Source of the DNA: Bdellovibrio sp.
GTDB lineage: Bacteria; Bdellovibrionota; Bdellovibrionia; Bdellovibrionales; Bdellovibrionaceae
Direction of reading: 5' to 3'
Assembly: GCA_014376935.1 (NCBI GenBank)
Contig: JACMQO010000010.1
Location: 1-42,203, forward strand
Length of the DNA: 42,203 nt
The notes beneath the pieces are model-generated. The model saw only the letters and a program-made list of their open reading frames with translations. It did no database searches and was not told where the DNA came from. The translations under genes and the position numbers were made by a program. Of this stretch, positions 1 to 8,663 are shown in pieces. The stretch's first letter is position 1. Each line of letters opens with the position of its first letter.

Positions 1-450
1 GCGGGACCATTTTATTTAGTTTGGCTTAATCCCAAAAAATCAAAAATTTCAACAGAAGAGTGGCCATTTCAATTAGCTGGCTTTGAACAAAAGCCTTCGA
101 TCGAGATTCAGTTTCCATACGCAACACCGGGACGCACGATTTCAGAAAAAAATCCGATTCATAAAGGATATAAACTTTTTATGCAAAATTGCTTCGCCTG
201 CCACACGATGAATGGTGAAGGTCAGTCACAACTAGGACCGGATTTAAATATTCCGCACAACCCCACCGAATATTTGAAACCTACATTTTTTACTAAATTA
301 GTCAGGAATCCTCAAAGCTTAAGAGCTTGGCCCGGATCAAAAATGAGTGGGTTTACCAAAGAGCAACTTTCAGATCAAGATGTGATGTCTATTTTTAAAT
401 ATCTGGAACACATGTCGAAACGAAAAATTAAATCGGCCTCCGCTAACTAG
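1..450 (+). CDS. C-terminal part of a molybdopterin-oxidoreductase-like / cytochrome c protein (5' end outside window)
   Basis: The frame is open from base 1 to a TAG at 448-450, so the gene begins before the window; the ATG at 181 is internal. Seen: about 60 residues containing GPFYLVW and EEWPFQLA, which resemble the C-terminal region of sulfite-oxidase-type molybdopterin proteins, then a class I cytochrome c domain with a CFACH haem site (partial residues 64-68) and a likely distal Met ligand in PGSKMSGF (about 115). Established: such fusions pass electrons from an oxidised substrate to haem c, normally in the periplasm. Inference: a periplasmic oxidoreductase subunit. The 3' end overlaps the convergent nrdJ gene by 8 bases. 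The cytochrome part is secure; the molybdopterin part rests on a short stretch. Confidence 0.75.
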   Translation, partial: AGPFYLVWLNPKKSKISTEEWPFQLAGFEQKPSIEIQFPYATPGRTISEKNPIHKGYKLFMQNCFACHTMNGEGQSQLGPDLNIPHNPTEYLKPTFFTKLVRNPQSLRAWPGSKMSGFTKEQLSDQDVMSIFKYLEHMSKRKIKSASAN

Positions 451-2716
451 CGCACGCGGTCGTCGTACCACAATTTAAACAGCGATAACAACCCGATTCC
501 AAAATTGTTTCACTACCACATTCTGAACATTTGGGGTAAGTGAATTCATTCTTTGTTTTATCGTGAGCGTCTTTCGAGCCCGACAAAGGCTGCACGAACT
601 TACTGCCATCTCGGTAAATCGCGACCGATTTTAATTTCAGTTGCCATGCTTCGCGGTAAACGGACTCAACATCGGCAACTGTCGCCGAGTTTGGTAAATT
701 CACGGTTTTGGAAATAGCGCCGCTGATAAATGGTTGAACTGCAGCCATCATTTTAATATGCGCTTGCGGGCTTAAGTAATAGTCGCCGGTCGCGCATGAA
801 AAAACCGACAGATGTTCAGGCTTAACTAACGATCCTTTTAAGGTTTCATTCTGAATTAAATACTCTTTAATGTTTTCGACATCAACGTTTGAATAGCCAA
901 GACTTTTTAACCCCCGCTGTAACGATTGATTAATTATTTTTAAATTTCCGCCACCCGATAACTTTTTATATTTGATCAATGAAAAGTCAGGTTCGATGCC
1001 GGTCGTATCACAATCCATGACAATGCCGATGGTTCCTGTAGGTGCAATTACGGTCGCTTGCGCATTTCTAAAACCATATTTAGACCCTGAACCGATCACC
1101 TCAGACCAAACCCCGTTTACGATCTTAGAAAATGCTTTAGGCAATAATGACCACTGAATATTCTTATTTGCACCTTGATGCTTTTTCATAACCGAAAGCA
1201 TGGTCGTTTTATTTTTCTTAAACCCGTTAAAGGCCCCCAAGGCCCACGCCATTTCAGCACTTGTGCGGTAAGCGACACCCGTCATCAATGACGTAATAAA
1301 ACCGGCCCACGCGCGGCCTTCATCTGAATCATACCCTAACCCCATCCGCATCAACATCGAACCTAAGTTGGCAAAGCCTAACCCCAAAGGACGGTAATCA
1401 ATTGAATTCTGCGCAATCGCAGCGGTCGGGTAACTTGCAAATCCAACTAAACATTCTTGAGCGATAAATAGAGTGCGTGCCGTATGAATGAACTCAGCGA
1501 CATTAAAATTATTTTCAGCATCTAAGAACTGCGCCAAATTCAGCGACGCTAAATTACAAGCTGAATTATCTAAGAACATATATTCAGAACACGGGTTACT
1601 GGCATTAATTTTATCAGTCTTAGCACACGTGTGCATTTGATTAATCGCATCATCAAACTGCACGCCCGGGTCCGCGCACGTCCAAGCGGCTTCGGCCAAT
1701 TGATCCCATAATTTTTTTGCGTCTAATTTTTTAAATACTTTGCCATCTTTTTTTCGTAGTGACCAACTGCCACCCGCAGCTAAAGCCTTCATAAAGCCGT
1801 CGGTTACGCGAACAGAATTATTTGCATTTTGCCCTGCTACCGTTTTGAAAGCTTCGCCATCAAGGTCTGATGAATAACCGGCGGCAATTAAAGCCTGAGC
1901 TTTTTTTTCTTCTTTCATTTTCCACGAAATAAAATCTTCGATTTCAGGATGATCTAAATCTAAACACACCATCTTAGCCGCGCGTCGAGTCGTTCCACCC
2001 GATTTAATCGCACCTGCTGACCGATCTAAAACTTCTAAAAACGAAATCAAGCCTGAGCTAGTGCCACCCGTTGAAAGATGTTCGTACTTAGAACGTAAAT
2101 TTGAAAAATTTGTTCCCGTTCCTGAACCATATTTAAAAAGTTTCGCTTCATTTTTTACCAAATCAAAAATACCTTCAATCGAATCATCAATCGATTGGAT
2201 AAAACAAGCCGATATCTGAGGGCGTAAATAGGCATCACGTAAAGTCTCAATCTTTTTAGTTTTAAAATTATACGCATAGTGTTCACTATTCGACGAAACC
2301 CCGTAAGCTTCATGAAGGCCTAAGTTGAACCATACCGGCGAATTAAACGCGGCTTTTTGTGAATACATAATAAATTTGAGCTCTTCCACAAAGGCCGCAA
2401 TTTCTGATGTTGATTTAAATAATCCACTGACTTTTGCCGCAGATGCGAAGCCTTTTCCAATCCGCTCAATCAAGGATTCAATCGAATTTTCGGCACGAAC
2501 TGTTTTTCGAAAGTACTTACTGGCCGCGATATCAATGGCGTTTGAAGACCATGAAACTGGAGCTTTAATATTTTTATTTTCATAGTAAACATGGCCGTCT
2601 TGACCCTTTATCAGCGCGTCGACTTTTTTCCATTTGAAGTAACTAGCAGCTTTTTTGTTTTTAGAAACAAAATAAGATTGAAATAATGGCTTTTGGGGTG
2701 GCTTCTTTTGACTCAT
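443..2716 (-). CDS. nrdJ: Adenosylcobalamin-dependent (class II) ribonucleotide reductase
   Basis: Reduces ribonucleotides to deoxyribonucleotides using adenosylcobalamin as radical source, independently of oxygen. Seen in 757 residues: [10 protein letters not shown] (about 124), the redox cysteine C171 in ISACF, the catalytic NPCSE (N374, C376, E378) followed by [11 protein letters not shown] with C387, and a PTGT loop near 600. The C-terminus carries a zinc-ribbon-like set ([13 protein letters not shown]) and ends TTACAS, as in NrdJ, where C-terminal cysteines re-reduce the active site. The protein is shorter than many NrdJ of 850-950 residues. Start ATG at 2716; no clear ribosome site. It diverges from the cysteine desulfurase gene across a 41-base gap holding an inverted repeat. 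Confidence 0.93.
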   Translation of the reverse strand: MSQKKPPQKPLFQSYFVSKNKKAASYFKWKKVDALIKGQDGHVYYENKNIKAPVSWSSNAIDIAASKYFRKTVRAENSIESLIERIGKGFASAAKVSGLFKSTSEIAAFVEELKFIMYSQKAAFNSPVWFNLGLHEAYGVSSNSEHYAYNFKTKKIETLRDAYLRPQISACFIQSIDDSIEGIFDLVKNEAKLFKYGSGTGTNFSNLRSKYEHLSTGGTSSGLISFLEVLDRSAGAIKSGGTTRRAAKMVCLDLDHPEIEDFISWKMKEEKKAQALIAAGYSSDLDGEAFKTVAGQNANNSVRVTDGFMKALAAGGSWSLRKKDGKVFKKLDAKKLWDQLAEAAWTCADPGVQFDDAINQMHTCAKTDKINASNPCSEYMFLDNSACNLASLNLAQFLDAENNFNVAEFIHTARTLFIAQECLVGFASYPTAAIAQNSIDYRPLGLGFANLGSMLMRMGLGYDSDEGRAWAGFITSLMTGVAYRTSAEMAWALGAFNGFKKNKTTMLSVMKKHQGANKNIQWSLLPKAFSKIVNGVWSEVIGSGSKYGFRNAQATVIAPTGTIGIVMDCDTTGIEPDFSLIKYKKLSGGGNLKIINQSLQRGLKSLGYSNVDVENIKEYLIQNETLKGSLVKPEHLSVFSCATGDYYLSPQAHIKMMAAVQPFISGAISKTVNLPNSATVADVESVYREAWQLKLKSVAIYRDGSKFVQPLSGSKDAHDKTKNEFTYPKCSECGSETILESGCYRCLNCGTTTACAS

Positions 2717-2723
2717 AAGTTAT

Positions 2724-2746
2724 TATAGAATAAACCTGGTTCTATA
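2724..2746. promoter_or_regulatory. Inverted repeat in the nrdJ / cysteine desulfurase divergent gap
   Basis: TATAGAA (2724-2730) and TTCTATA (2740-2746) are perfect reverse complements separated by 9 bases, in the only gap between two divergent genes. The right arm is next to the AGGA ribosome site (2746-2749) of the plus-strand gene. It could be an operator for either gene or contain a -10 element. It does not match a known Fe-S-regulator or NrdR site that I recognise. Confidence 0.4.
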
Positions 2747-2757
2747 GGACGTAAATC

Positions 2758-3912
2758 ATGAAACCGATCTACCTAGACTACAACGCAACAACCCCCACCG
2801 ACCCAGCCGTCATTGAATCGATGTTGCCATTTCTTTACGAAAATTTCGGCAACCCGGCCAATATCTTAAATCAATACGGATGGACGGCCGAAAATGCAGT
2901 CAAAGAAGCCGCTAAAAATGTAGCCGATCTGATTCACTGCCAACCCCAAGAATTAGTTTGGAATGCGGGCGCCACAGAAGGCAACAACACGGTCGTCTTT
3001 GCTTTAATCCGAAAACTAAAACAACTTGAGCCTAACGAAAAAATTCATTTCATAACATCCCAAGCCGAGCACTGGAGCGTGATTAATTCTTTTAAAGCCG
3101 CCGAAAAATTTGAAGGAATAGAGCTGGACTTAATTCCGGTAAATCAAGATGGTATCGTCACCGTTCAAGATTTAAAAAAATATATCAAACCCCATACGAA
3201 ATTAGTTAGCTTGATGTGGGTTAACAATGAAATCGGTTCGATCAACCCCGTGAAAGAATTGGCTGAATTTTGCCAACAAAATAAAATCTACTTTCATACC
3301 GATGCCACGCAAGCTTTAGGAAAAATCGACGTTGATTTACAAAAGACTCCGGTTCATTTTTTAACTTTCTCGGCTCATAAGTTTTACGGCCCTAAAGGCG
3401 TAGGCTGTTTATTCACGCGCGCCATGATTCAATTAGACCCCTTTCTTTTCGGCGGAGGCCAACAACGCAATCAGCGTTCAGGTACGTTGAATGTTCCATC
3501 CATTGTCGGCACAGGTACCGCGGCTAAAATTGCAAAAGAGAAAATGCACGCCGAAGCTAAACGCACGCGTGAATTACTAAAAAAATTGTACACTGAACTA
3601 AAAATAGAATTACCCGATTTAAAAATCAATGGTCCTGATCTAGAAAATACAGATCTTAGATCGCCCGTGAATTTAAGCCTTCAATTTAACAAACAAGCTG
3701 ACCTGGTTTTGCCTGAGCTTTCAAAAATCGCGTTCAGCTTAGGCTCGGCCTGCAGCACCGCTGGTACCAGTAGCAGCCACGTTTTAAAGGCGATTGGCCT
3801 TACAGACAAGCAAGCCCAAAGCACGATTCGTTTATCAATCGGGCGTTGGACGACCGAATCCGACATTCGACAAGCCGCAGAAACGCTTATAAAGGCTTTT
3901 AAACCCTGTTAA
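2758..3912 (+). CDS. Cysteine desulfurase, NifS/IscS type
   Basis: PLP enzyme that takes sulfur from cysteine as a persulfide for Fe-S cluster and thio-cofactor synthesis. Seen: N-terminal YLDYNATTP, PLP-stacking His in AEHWS (H105), HTDATQ (D182), Schiff-base lysine in SAHKFYGPKG (K208), and catalytic Cys in GSACSTAG (C332) on a short loop. Length 384 is normal for the family. ATG at 2758 is preceded by AGGA with an 8-base spacer. An A-type Fe-S carrier follows 67 bases downstream on the same strand, which supports Fe-S assembly. No iscU or iscR lies nearby. Whether it is IscS or NifS in role cannot be settled from sequence alone. Confidence 0.93.
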   Translation: MKPIYLDYNATTPTDPAVIESMLPFLYENFGNPANILNQYGWTAENAVKEAAKNVADLIHCQPQELVWNAGATEGNNTVVFALIRKLKQLEPNEKIHFITSQAEHWSVINSFKAAEKFEGIELDLIPVNQDGIVTVQDLKKYIKPHTKLVSLMWVNNEIGSINPVKELAEFCQQNKIYFHTDATQALGKIDVDLQKTPVHFLTFSAHKFYGPKGVGCLFTRAMIQLDPFLFGGGQQRNQRSGTLNVPSIVGTGTAAKIAKEKMHAEAKRTRELLKKLYTELKIELPDLKINGPDLENTDLRSPVNLSLQFNKQADLVLPELSKIAFSLGSACSTAGTSSSHVLKAIGLTDKQAQSTIRLSIGRWTTESDIRQAAETLIKAFKPC

Positions 3913-3979
3913 TTGACTATTAAGTCTTACAGCTATTTCTTCGCTCCACATTTTCAAAAAATCAGGTATACTAAAAAGC

Positions 3980-4306
3980 ATGATACAAATCTCAGAAACA
4001 GCCTCTAAGAAAATTACGGCCTTAAAACAAGAAGATGCGAAACCCGCGGATTCTTTTTTACGCGTTGAAGTTAAAAAAGGTGGCTGCTCGGGCTTATCAT
4101 ACAAAATGGATTTCGATTCGGCCGTTCGCGATGGTGATAAAACCTTCGAAGCGCACGGAGAAAAAATCGTAGTCGATTCACAAAGCTTTCTTTATTTGAT
4201 CGGAATGACTTTAGATTATTCTGGTGGTTTAAATGGTAAGGGCTTTATTTTCAGTAATCCCAACGCAACAAAAAATTGCGGCTGCGGATCTAGTTTTAAC
4301 GTCTAA
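3980..4306 (+). CDS. A-type iron-sulfur carrier (IscA/ErpA/HesB family)
   Basis: Small Fe-S carrier that passes clusters to target proteins. The three family cysteines are present: C36 in GGCSGLSY and the C-terminal CGCG pair (C100, C102); 108 residues is the usual size. It lies 67 bases after the cysteine desulfurase and probably works with it. A TATACT lies at 3967-3972, only 8 bases before the ATG; if it is a true -10, the message would be nearly leaderless, but no good -35 supports this. The stop codon is directly adjacent to the end of the convergent transglycosylase-like gene. Confidence 0.92.
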   Translation: MIQISETASKKITALKQEDAKPADSFLRVEVKKGGCSGLSYKMDFDSAVRDGDKTFEAHGEKIVVDSQSFLYLIGMTLDYSGGLNGKGFIFSNPNATKNCGCGSSFNV

Positions 4307-5182
4307 TTAATTCTTCACATTCAGTTCGGGGTGGTACTCGTAAACATCCACCCATGTCATGTACTTCCTCATCTCTTGCACGTAAGCATTCTTTTCGGGG
4401 GTTGCCGTTCTATTGTAGATGGCACGAGCCGCTCCAAAATAGATGTACGGCAAATAATCAACGATTTTATCCTTAGTGATGTACGTGATTTTTCTAATCC
4501 GAACTTGGCGCCGCAATTCATCCAGCGCGTTGATTAAAAAGCCCATCGTCGCAATCGCAGATTTTTTAGGGTCTTTTAATTCTTCAGGCTGAATGCCATA
4601 ATGGTCTTCGATTTTAGTCGGAACAATTTTAATCTGCGTGGGCCCACGGCTGTTGTTATTTATTTCGCGGCCCTTTGCAAAAGACACAATGGCCTTAGCT
4701 AAACCGATCAAAGCCGGAACTTTTTCTTTTAACAAATACCTTTTTGACTGAAAGAAGTTTGATTCACGCCCTAAAATTCCAACCGCCATTTGCGCCAGCA
4801 AGTTATACTCTTGACCGTGAATGCCGTAAAGCTCTTGCAGTTCGGCTTTCTCGTCACCTAAGGCCATTAAAAATTGGTACACATCATTTGTTAGCAGAAA
4901 CGGGTTTTTGGCGACGACCTTGATGGCGCAATCAGCGCATCTGAACTCATTCAAATTCCACTTCACGAAGCCTTTCAGCGGATTAAAATTCAATGCACTT
5001 GGCAACGGTAGTACCGGCATCGTATTCGCTTCTTTAAAACTAATCAGTGCTGCATTAGGTTGAAAGAATAACGATAGGTCGTCACCGTTAGCGCTAGCAG
5101 CAGATGGCAGACCATCAGCCATCGACAACGAAGCCACGACGAATAAAGATAGAAAAGCGAAAGCGCGCATAACATAAGTCAT
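4307..5182 (-). CDS. Secreted lysozyme-fold / SLT-like protein
   Basis: 291 residues with a signal peptide (about 1-22, hydrophobic FAFLSLFVVASL, then SMADG). The middle resembles a divergent lytic transglycosylase: AVGILGRESNF with a possible catalytic Glu (E140), then NSRGPTQIKIVP in the place of the family's GxxQ motif, and a helix-rich C-terminus with ARAIYN. Established: SLT enzymes cleave peptidoglycan between MurNAc and GlcNAc. Inference: periplasmic wall hydrolase. Two start choices exist, ATG 5182 or ATG 5170 (MRAFAFL); neither has a clear ribosome site, and the shorter gives a more typical signal peptide. Catalytic function is likely but unproven. Confidence 0.6.
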   Translation of the reverse strand: MTYVMRAFAFLSLFVVASLSMADGLPSAASANGDDLSLFFQPNAALISFKEANTMPVLPLPSALNFNPLKGFVKWNLNEFRCADCAIKVVAKNPFLLTNDVYQFLMALGDEKAELQELYGIHGQEYNLLAQMAVGILGRESNFFQSKRYLLKEKVPALIGLAKAIVSFAKGREINNNSRGPTQIKIVPTKIEDHYGIQPEELKDPKKSAIATMGFLINALDELRRQVRIRKITYITKDKIVDYLPYIYFGAARAIYNRTATPEKNAYVQEMRKYMTWVDVYEYHPELNVKN

Positions 5183-5242
5183 AGCAAGAAACTTAGCAGG
5201 TTTTATTCCAGCTTGATCTCGAACTTATTTGTTCTTAATAGT

Positions 5243-5265
5243 AAAAGTGTCTACAAACGAGACAC
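5243..5265 (-). terminator. Weak intrinsic terminator candidate
   Basis: On the minus strand GTGTCT and AGACAC form a 6-bp stem with a 7-base loop, followed by TTTTAC. It sits about 50 bases after the stop of the receiver/HD gene. The short T-run makes it weak. Confidence 0.4.
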
Positions 5266-5312
5266 CATGACAAATGCCGGTCAGCAGCGCCAACTGATCT
5301 TTAGTGATTCCT

Positions 5313-6683
5313 TTAAATCAAGCGCGGGGTATCTGTTGGAAGCAAAATAGAAATAAGCTCTTCGGGAACCGGAATATTAAACGTTATGTATAAAGTCTTT
5401 AGAACTTGAATACTAACAAGTCGCTTCTGAAAACTAAGCATTTTATCTAAGGTGTTTTTAACACTTTCGCGCGAACTCATTTGATCGACTTGATCCACAA
5501 ATTCGTACAAAGTATGGACTACTCTTGAATACGGATGAAGCTTTGCTTTAGGTAGTTTTTGCGGAAATCCCAATCCGGCATCATTTTCATGATGTTGCAA
5601 AACCACGTACAAAATTTCTTCGGGAATGTTGCGGATGCGAGAAATTTGCATGTAACTTTTTAAAGGATGTTTTTCGTAATCTGTTTTTTCTTCGGGTGTC
5701 ATATCAATATATCGTTTATTCAAGGTCGGGCACACTGATTCAATTCCGATATCACACAGTAAGGCCGCTATCGCAATTTTACTTAGGTGTTTAGGGTGCG
5801 TCCATTTCCAATGCTGAAAAACGGTCAAAGCTAAAAATGAAACCAAGACCGATTTGGATGAGCGATCTTTATCATAATTGCTCAGTGAATTAATCAAAAC
5901 GAATAGATCTGTGCTTTCCAAAGCAATCTGAACGTAATTTTCAAAACTACCCGCCACCTTGCCGTACAAATCATCACTGATAAATTCATTCAATGCACTT
6001 TCAGAGATTGTTTTTGAAAAATGATTAAATAATTTAATCTTTTTTACTTTATCTAACGGCTTGATTTTGACAATTTCAGATAGGTTCACTTGCATACCGA
6101 TATACCTCGTAAAATCTGACGAAGAAAGATAGATGTGCTGCATTCCCTTTTTGTAATAATTATGAAGCCTTTCGGGCAAAAGTTCGTGACCTTTTTTAGC
6201 CAGACATAAAAAATTATCATTCACCTTTAAATAAACATCGTAATCACTGACTGAGGCCAATAGAAATTCGGTCAGTCCTATTTTATAAAACTTATCATCA
6301 CCAGCATAAGCCTTAAGATTATTTTTAAGGATCAGGTTCACCATCAAATTTAAATCTTCTAAATCAAACGGCTTACTAACAAATTCATCAACCCCCATAT
6401 CATAAGCCGACTGAATCGAAATACCTTCCGCATGACCGGTCATCAGTACGAATGCCGTACTTTTTTCTTTTAGATCCGATTTAATGATGTGGAAAAATTC
6501 AAGCCCATCTTTTTGCGGCATCTTGATATCTGAAATAATTAGATCAAATTGACTTAAAGACATTTTTTTTAAGGCTTCGTCAACGGACGTGCAATACTGA
6601 GTTTGGTATCCGTTATCTTGCAACGACGTTGCGACCGATTCGGCTAGATCGACTTCGTCATCTAGTACTAATACATTTTTCAT
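5313..6683 (-). CDS. Response regulator with degenerate HD-GYP-like output domain
   Basis: An N-terminal receiver domain (residues 2-120) has LDDE acidic residues, phosphoacceptor D52 in ISDIKMP, the LMTG threonine and the SKPF lysine. A middle region (about 135-200) resembles the N-terminal sensory part of Bdellovibrio-type HD-GYP proteins. The C-terminal half is HD-GYP-like but altered: HD is CD (LLCDIG, C310-D311), the usual K after it is I, HHE is kept (364-366), GYP is GFP, and the later VADAFDA aspartate is missing. Cyclic-di-GMP hydrolysis is therefore doubtful; a binding or scaffold role is possible. ATG 6683 is chosen because it starts directly at the receiver fold; ATG 6710 would add nine residues. 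Confidence 0.8.
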   Translation of the reverse strand: MKNVLVLDDEVDLAESVATSLQDNGYQTQYCTSVDEALKKMSLSQFDLIISDIKMPQKDGLEFFHIIKSDLKEKSTAFVLMTGHAEGISIQSAYDMGVDEFVSKPFDLEDLNLMVNLILKNNLKAYAGDDKFYKIGLTEFLLASVSDYDVYLKVNDNFLCLAKKGHELLPERLHNYYKKGMQHIYLSSSDFTRYIGMQVNLSEIVKIKPLDKVKKIKLFNHFSKTISESALNEFISDDLYGKVAGSFENYVQIALESTDLFVLINSLSNYDKDRSSKSVLVSFLALTVFQHWKWTHPKHLSKIAIAALLCDIGIESVCPTLNKRYIDMTPEEKTDYEKHPLKSYMQISRIRNIPEEILYVVLQHHENDAGLGFPQKLPKAKLHPYSRVVHTLYEFVDQVDQMSSRESVKNTLDKMLSFQKRLVSIQVLKTLYITFNIPVPEELISILLPTDTPRLI

Positions 6684-6769
6684 AATCCCCGCGATGTGAT
6701 GATTAAGCATAATTCTAATTTTGTAAATTCACATTGATTTTTCACAACTGATCTAACATTGGTGCAGGT

Positions 6770-6822
6770 CGAGTTAAAAACTTGTTAAATAGAGTAAGTT
6801 AATTTCTATATCAAGTAACTCG
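6770..6822. other. Long three-tier imperfect hairpin in divergent intergenic region
   Basis: CGAGTT (6770-6775) pairs with AACTCG (6817-6822), ACTTG (6780-6784) with CAAGT (6812-6816), and ATAGA (6789-6793) with TCTAT (6805-6809), giving one nested structure with a four-A bulge on the left. It lies between the divergent receiver/HD gene and the GNAT-like gene, and could be a 5' leader structure, a small RNA or a binding site. Confidence 0.35.
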
Positions 6823-6881
6823 CGCTGTCATAACGACAAAAAAACACAAACTTTAAAAAAAATGCGCTAGCCTCTTTTGGA

Positions 6882-7631
6882 ATGTTCAAAATCGAAGAAC
6901 GCCTAGACGTGAGCAAACTATCTTACTTAACTTTTAATACCAGTCATCCTGGTGTTTACAGAAAGGAATGCGAAAACTCTTATGGACTTTGGAAAGCTCA
7001 GTGGCTTGAAACTTTTAGCAGTCTTGATAAAACACGTACGCTCAACAGTGACGAATTTTTAGATCGAGAGTTATCTGGACTTTTTGAGGGCGAAAAACCT
7101 ATTGGTTTTACACTTGTTAAATTTATAGACTTAAGTTTTGCATCAACGTTAGATATTTTATACTTCAAAAATTACCCCGAAGAACTGACTGAACAAAATA
7201 AGTTCTTACAAGACCGTATCATGATCATGAGTTTTATGACATTGCGACCCGACTGGAGAAAATCGCAGACGAATTTTTCAATATCCGAACTTCTTCTAGG
7301 ATTCATGATACTTCGTTTAAATATATCTAACTCGAACCGGGCTCTAGCCTGTATTCGAAACGATCGATCCATTAATAAAGTATTTTACCGCCACTCAGGC
7401 CGCTTTCTATTAAAAGGCACAGCTTACAATGTCGAAGTCGATTACGCCGAAGCGGACACTTTAACATCCACACTATCGAGTTATTCCAGCCATGCATTAC
7501 TTTGTTTTAAATTATGGAGCGAATTTTACAATCAAAGGAGAAAAAAACGCCATGACCTTGAAAGACGTATTACACCACGACAAGATGAACAAGCTAGTCG
7601 AAGAGTTCCGCAACCAACCTTGGACCAATAA
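6882..7631 (+). CDS. GNAT-like protein of unknown substrate
   Basis: 249 residues. Not firmly recognised. Seen: a segment around 65-190 with the feel of an acetyltransferase fold: a strand with PIGFTLVKF, then MTLRPDWRKSQ followed by SELLLGFMILRLN, where GNAT proteins place the acyl-CoA-binding turn and helix, then a FYRHSGRF-like end. The last 27 codons overlap the next gene in another frame and are Arg/Gln-rich, so the true C-terminus may be extended by mutation. It starts a two-gene unit with the haem-oxygenase-like oxidase. ATG 6882 has only a weak GGA before it. Acyl transfer to a small molecule is an inference. Confidence 0.6.
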   Translation: MFKIEERLDVSKLSYLTFNTSHPGVYRKECENSYGLWKAQWLETFSSLDKTRTLNSDEFLDRELSGLFEGEKPIGFTLVKFIDLSFASTLDILYFKNYPEELTEQNKFLQDRIMIMSFMTLRPDWRKSQTNFSISELLLGFMILRLNISNSNRALACIRNDRSINKVFYRHSGRFLLKGTAYNVEVDYAEADTLTSTLSSYSSHALLCFKLWSEFYNQRRKKRHDLERRITPRQDEQASRRVPQPTLDQ

Positions 7632-8181
7632 GCATTTTTACGCAAGTTGGTTAGCCCAAAGTTACTACTACACATCGTATAGCACGCGCATGTTAGCTAG
7701 CGCCGCAGGATGGTCTTCCCCCCTGAATGACCGCGCATTTTACCGCCGATCACTGACTCATATCAACGAAGAACAGGGACATGAACTAATCGCACTGAAT
7801 GATTTAAAAGTCTTAGGGTTATCTACAGATGACTTTCCTGAGGCTGGTATTACCCGTGCCCTGTGGGAGCCGCAGTTCTATAAAATTTTAAAAGATCCGG
7901 CCTCGTTACTAGGATATATATTAGCCTTAGAAACATTGGCTGTACGCACCTTTAAAGAATTTCACGGAGAGCTACTACGCACCTATTCCAGTGATGCCGT
8001 TAATTTTGTGAAGGTTCATGCAGACGATGACCCTGATCATGTTGAAGCCGCATTGTCACAAATTGAAAAATGCAACGAGGCTGAAAAGAAAAATATCGAA
8101 AAGAATTTCAATCAAACGATACAAGTCTATGGATTAATGCTGAAAGAAATTCAGTTAGTTACTCTGGAAGCTCGTAAATAA
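7552..8181 (+). CDS. Haem-oxygenase-like diiron oxidase / TenA-type fold protein
   Basis: 209 residues, all-helical, of the iron-containing redox enzyme (Haem_oxygenas_2/HDO) type. Seen: THINEEQGHELIALNDL (H70, E73, E74, H77, D84), LALETLAV (E127), EFHGELL (H138) and HADDDPDHVE (H156, D160, H163), which fit the Glu/His/Asp metal-ligand pattern of the family. Established: relatives oxidise or fragment amino acids, fatty acids or amines using a transient diiron site. The start is ATG 7552, which has AAGGAG 11 bases upstream and fits the fold; an ATG at 7492 has no such site. It overlaps the GNAT-like gene by 80 bases and the convergent gene by 23. The substrate is unknown. Confidence 0.8.
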   Translation: MTLKDVLHHDKMNKLVEEFRNQPWTNKHFYASWLAQSYYYTSYSTRMLASAAGWSSPLNDRAFYRRSLTHINEEQGHELIALNDLKVLGLSTDDFPEAGITRALWEPQFYKILKDPASLLGYILALETLAVRTFKEFHGELLRTYSSDAVNFVKVHADDDPDHVEAALSQIEKCNEAEKKNIEKNFNQTIQVYGLMLKEIQLVTLEARK

Positions 8182-8653
8182 ATTCAACCTGACACGTTGA
8201 AATAAATGCGACCGCCTTGTCGCTGCCTTCGCGGTAACAAGGCGCAATCCATTTCAAATTCATCATAAAAGTTCTCTTTTTTGGATGTAAGGCTTCGACA
8301 AGTTCGTGGCTTTTGAAATCCCACCGACATATTTTATTTTCGCCATCACAAACGATCGATGCTTTTTTCATTAAGAAAAGATGAACTTCGTCATCTCGCC
8401 AGAATAATTTCGGAAATGGAATTGTATTCATTTGCTCGTTTGAGTAAGAACAAAGTCTTCTAAATTCTGTATTTGAAAAAAGCTGCACATTTTCGGGAAA
8501 ACTATAAAGCTCAATAATATCGCCCTTTTCAACATTCTTAAATAGCTCAGGATCAACCGTTAGTTGCGATTTTTTTAAATACCCATTAAGAGTTTTTGCT
8601 TCCAAATCAATATCGTAGTGTGAGTAATCTGGAAATGTCTTAATTATATCCAA
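8159..8653 (-). CDS. Conserved hypothetical protein, partner of the histidine kinase
   Basis: 164 residues, soluble, no signal peptide and no domain I recognise. It has a mixed alpha/beta composition with several aromatic-rich strands (KICRWDFKSH, MNLKWIAPCY, QVEFIYELPE) and four cysteines. The start is TTG at 8653: AAGGAG (8660-8665) lies 6 bases upstream and overlaps the stop codon of the histidine kinase gene, so the two are almost certainly translationally coupled. This suggests a role in the same signalling pathway, perhaps as an accessory or sensing protein, but nothing more specific is supported. The 3' end overlaps the convergent oxidase gene. Confidence 0.7.
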   Translation of the reverse strand: MDIIKTFPDYSHYDIDLEAKTLNGYLKKSQLTVDPELFKNVEKGDIIELYSFPENVQLFSNTEFRRLCSYSNEQMNTIPFPKLFWRDDEVHLFLMKKASIVCDGENKICRWDFKSHELVEALHPKKRTFMMNLKWIAPCYREGSDKAVAFISTCQVEFIYELPE

Positions 8654-8663
8654 CTAGAACTCC

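Noticed and set aside
3967-3980. Leaderless A-type carrier mRNA from TATACT
   Set aside because: No matching -35, and the gene probably belongs to the unit with the cysteine desulfurase.
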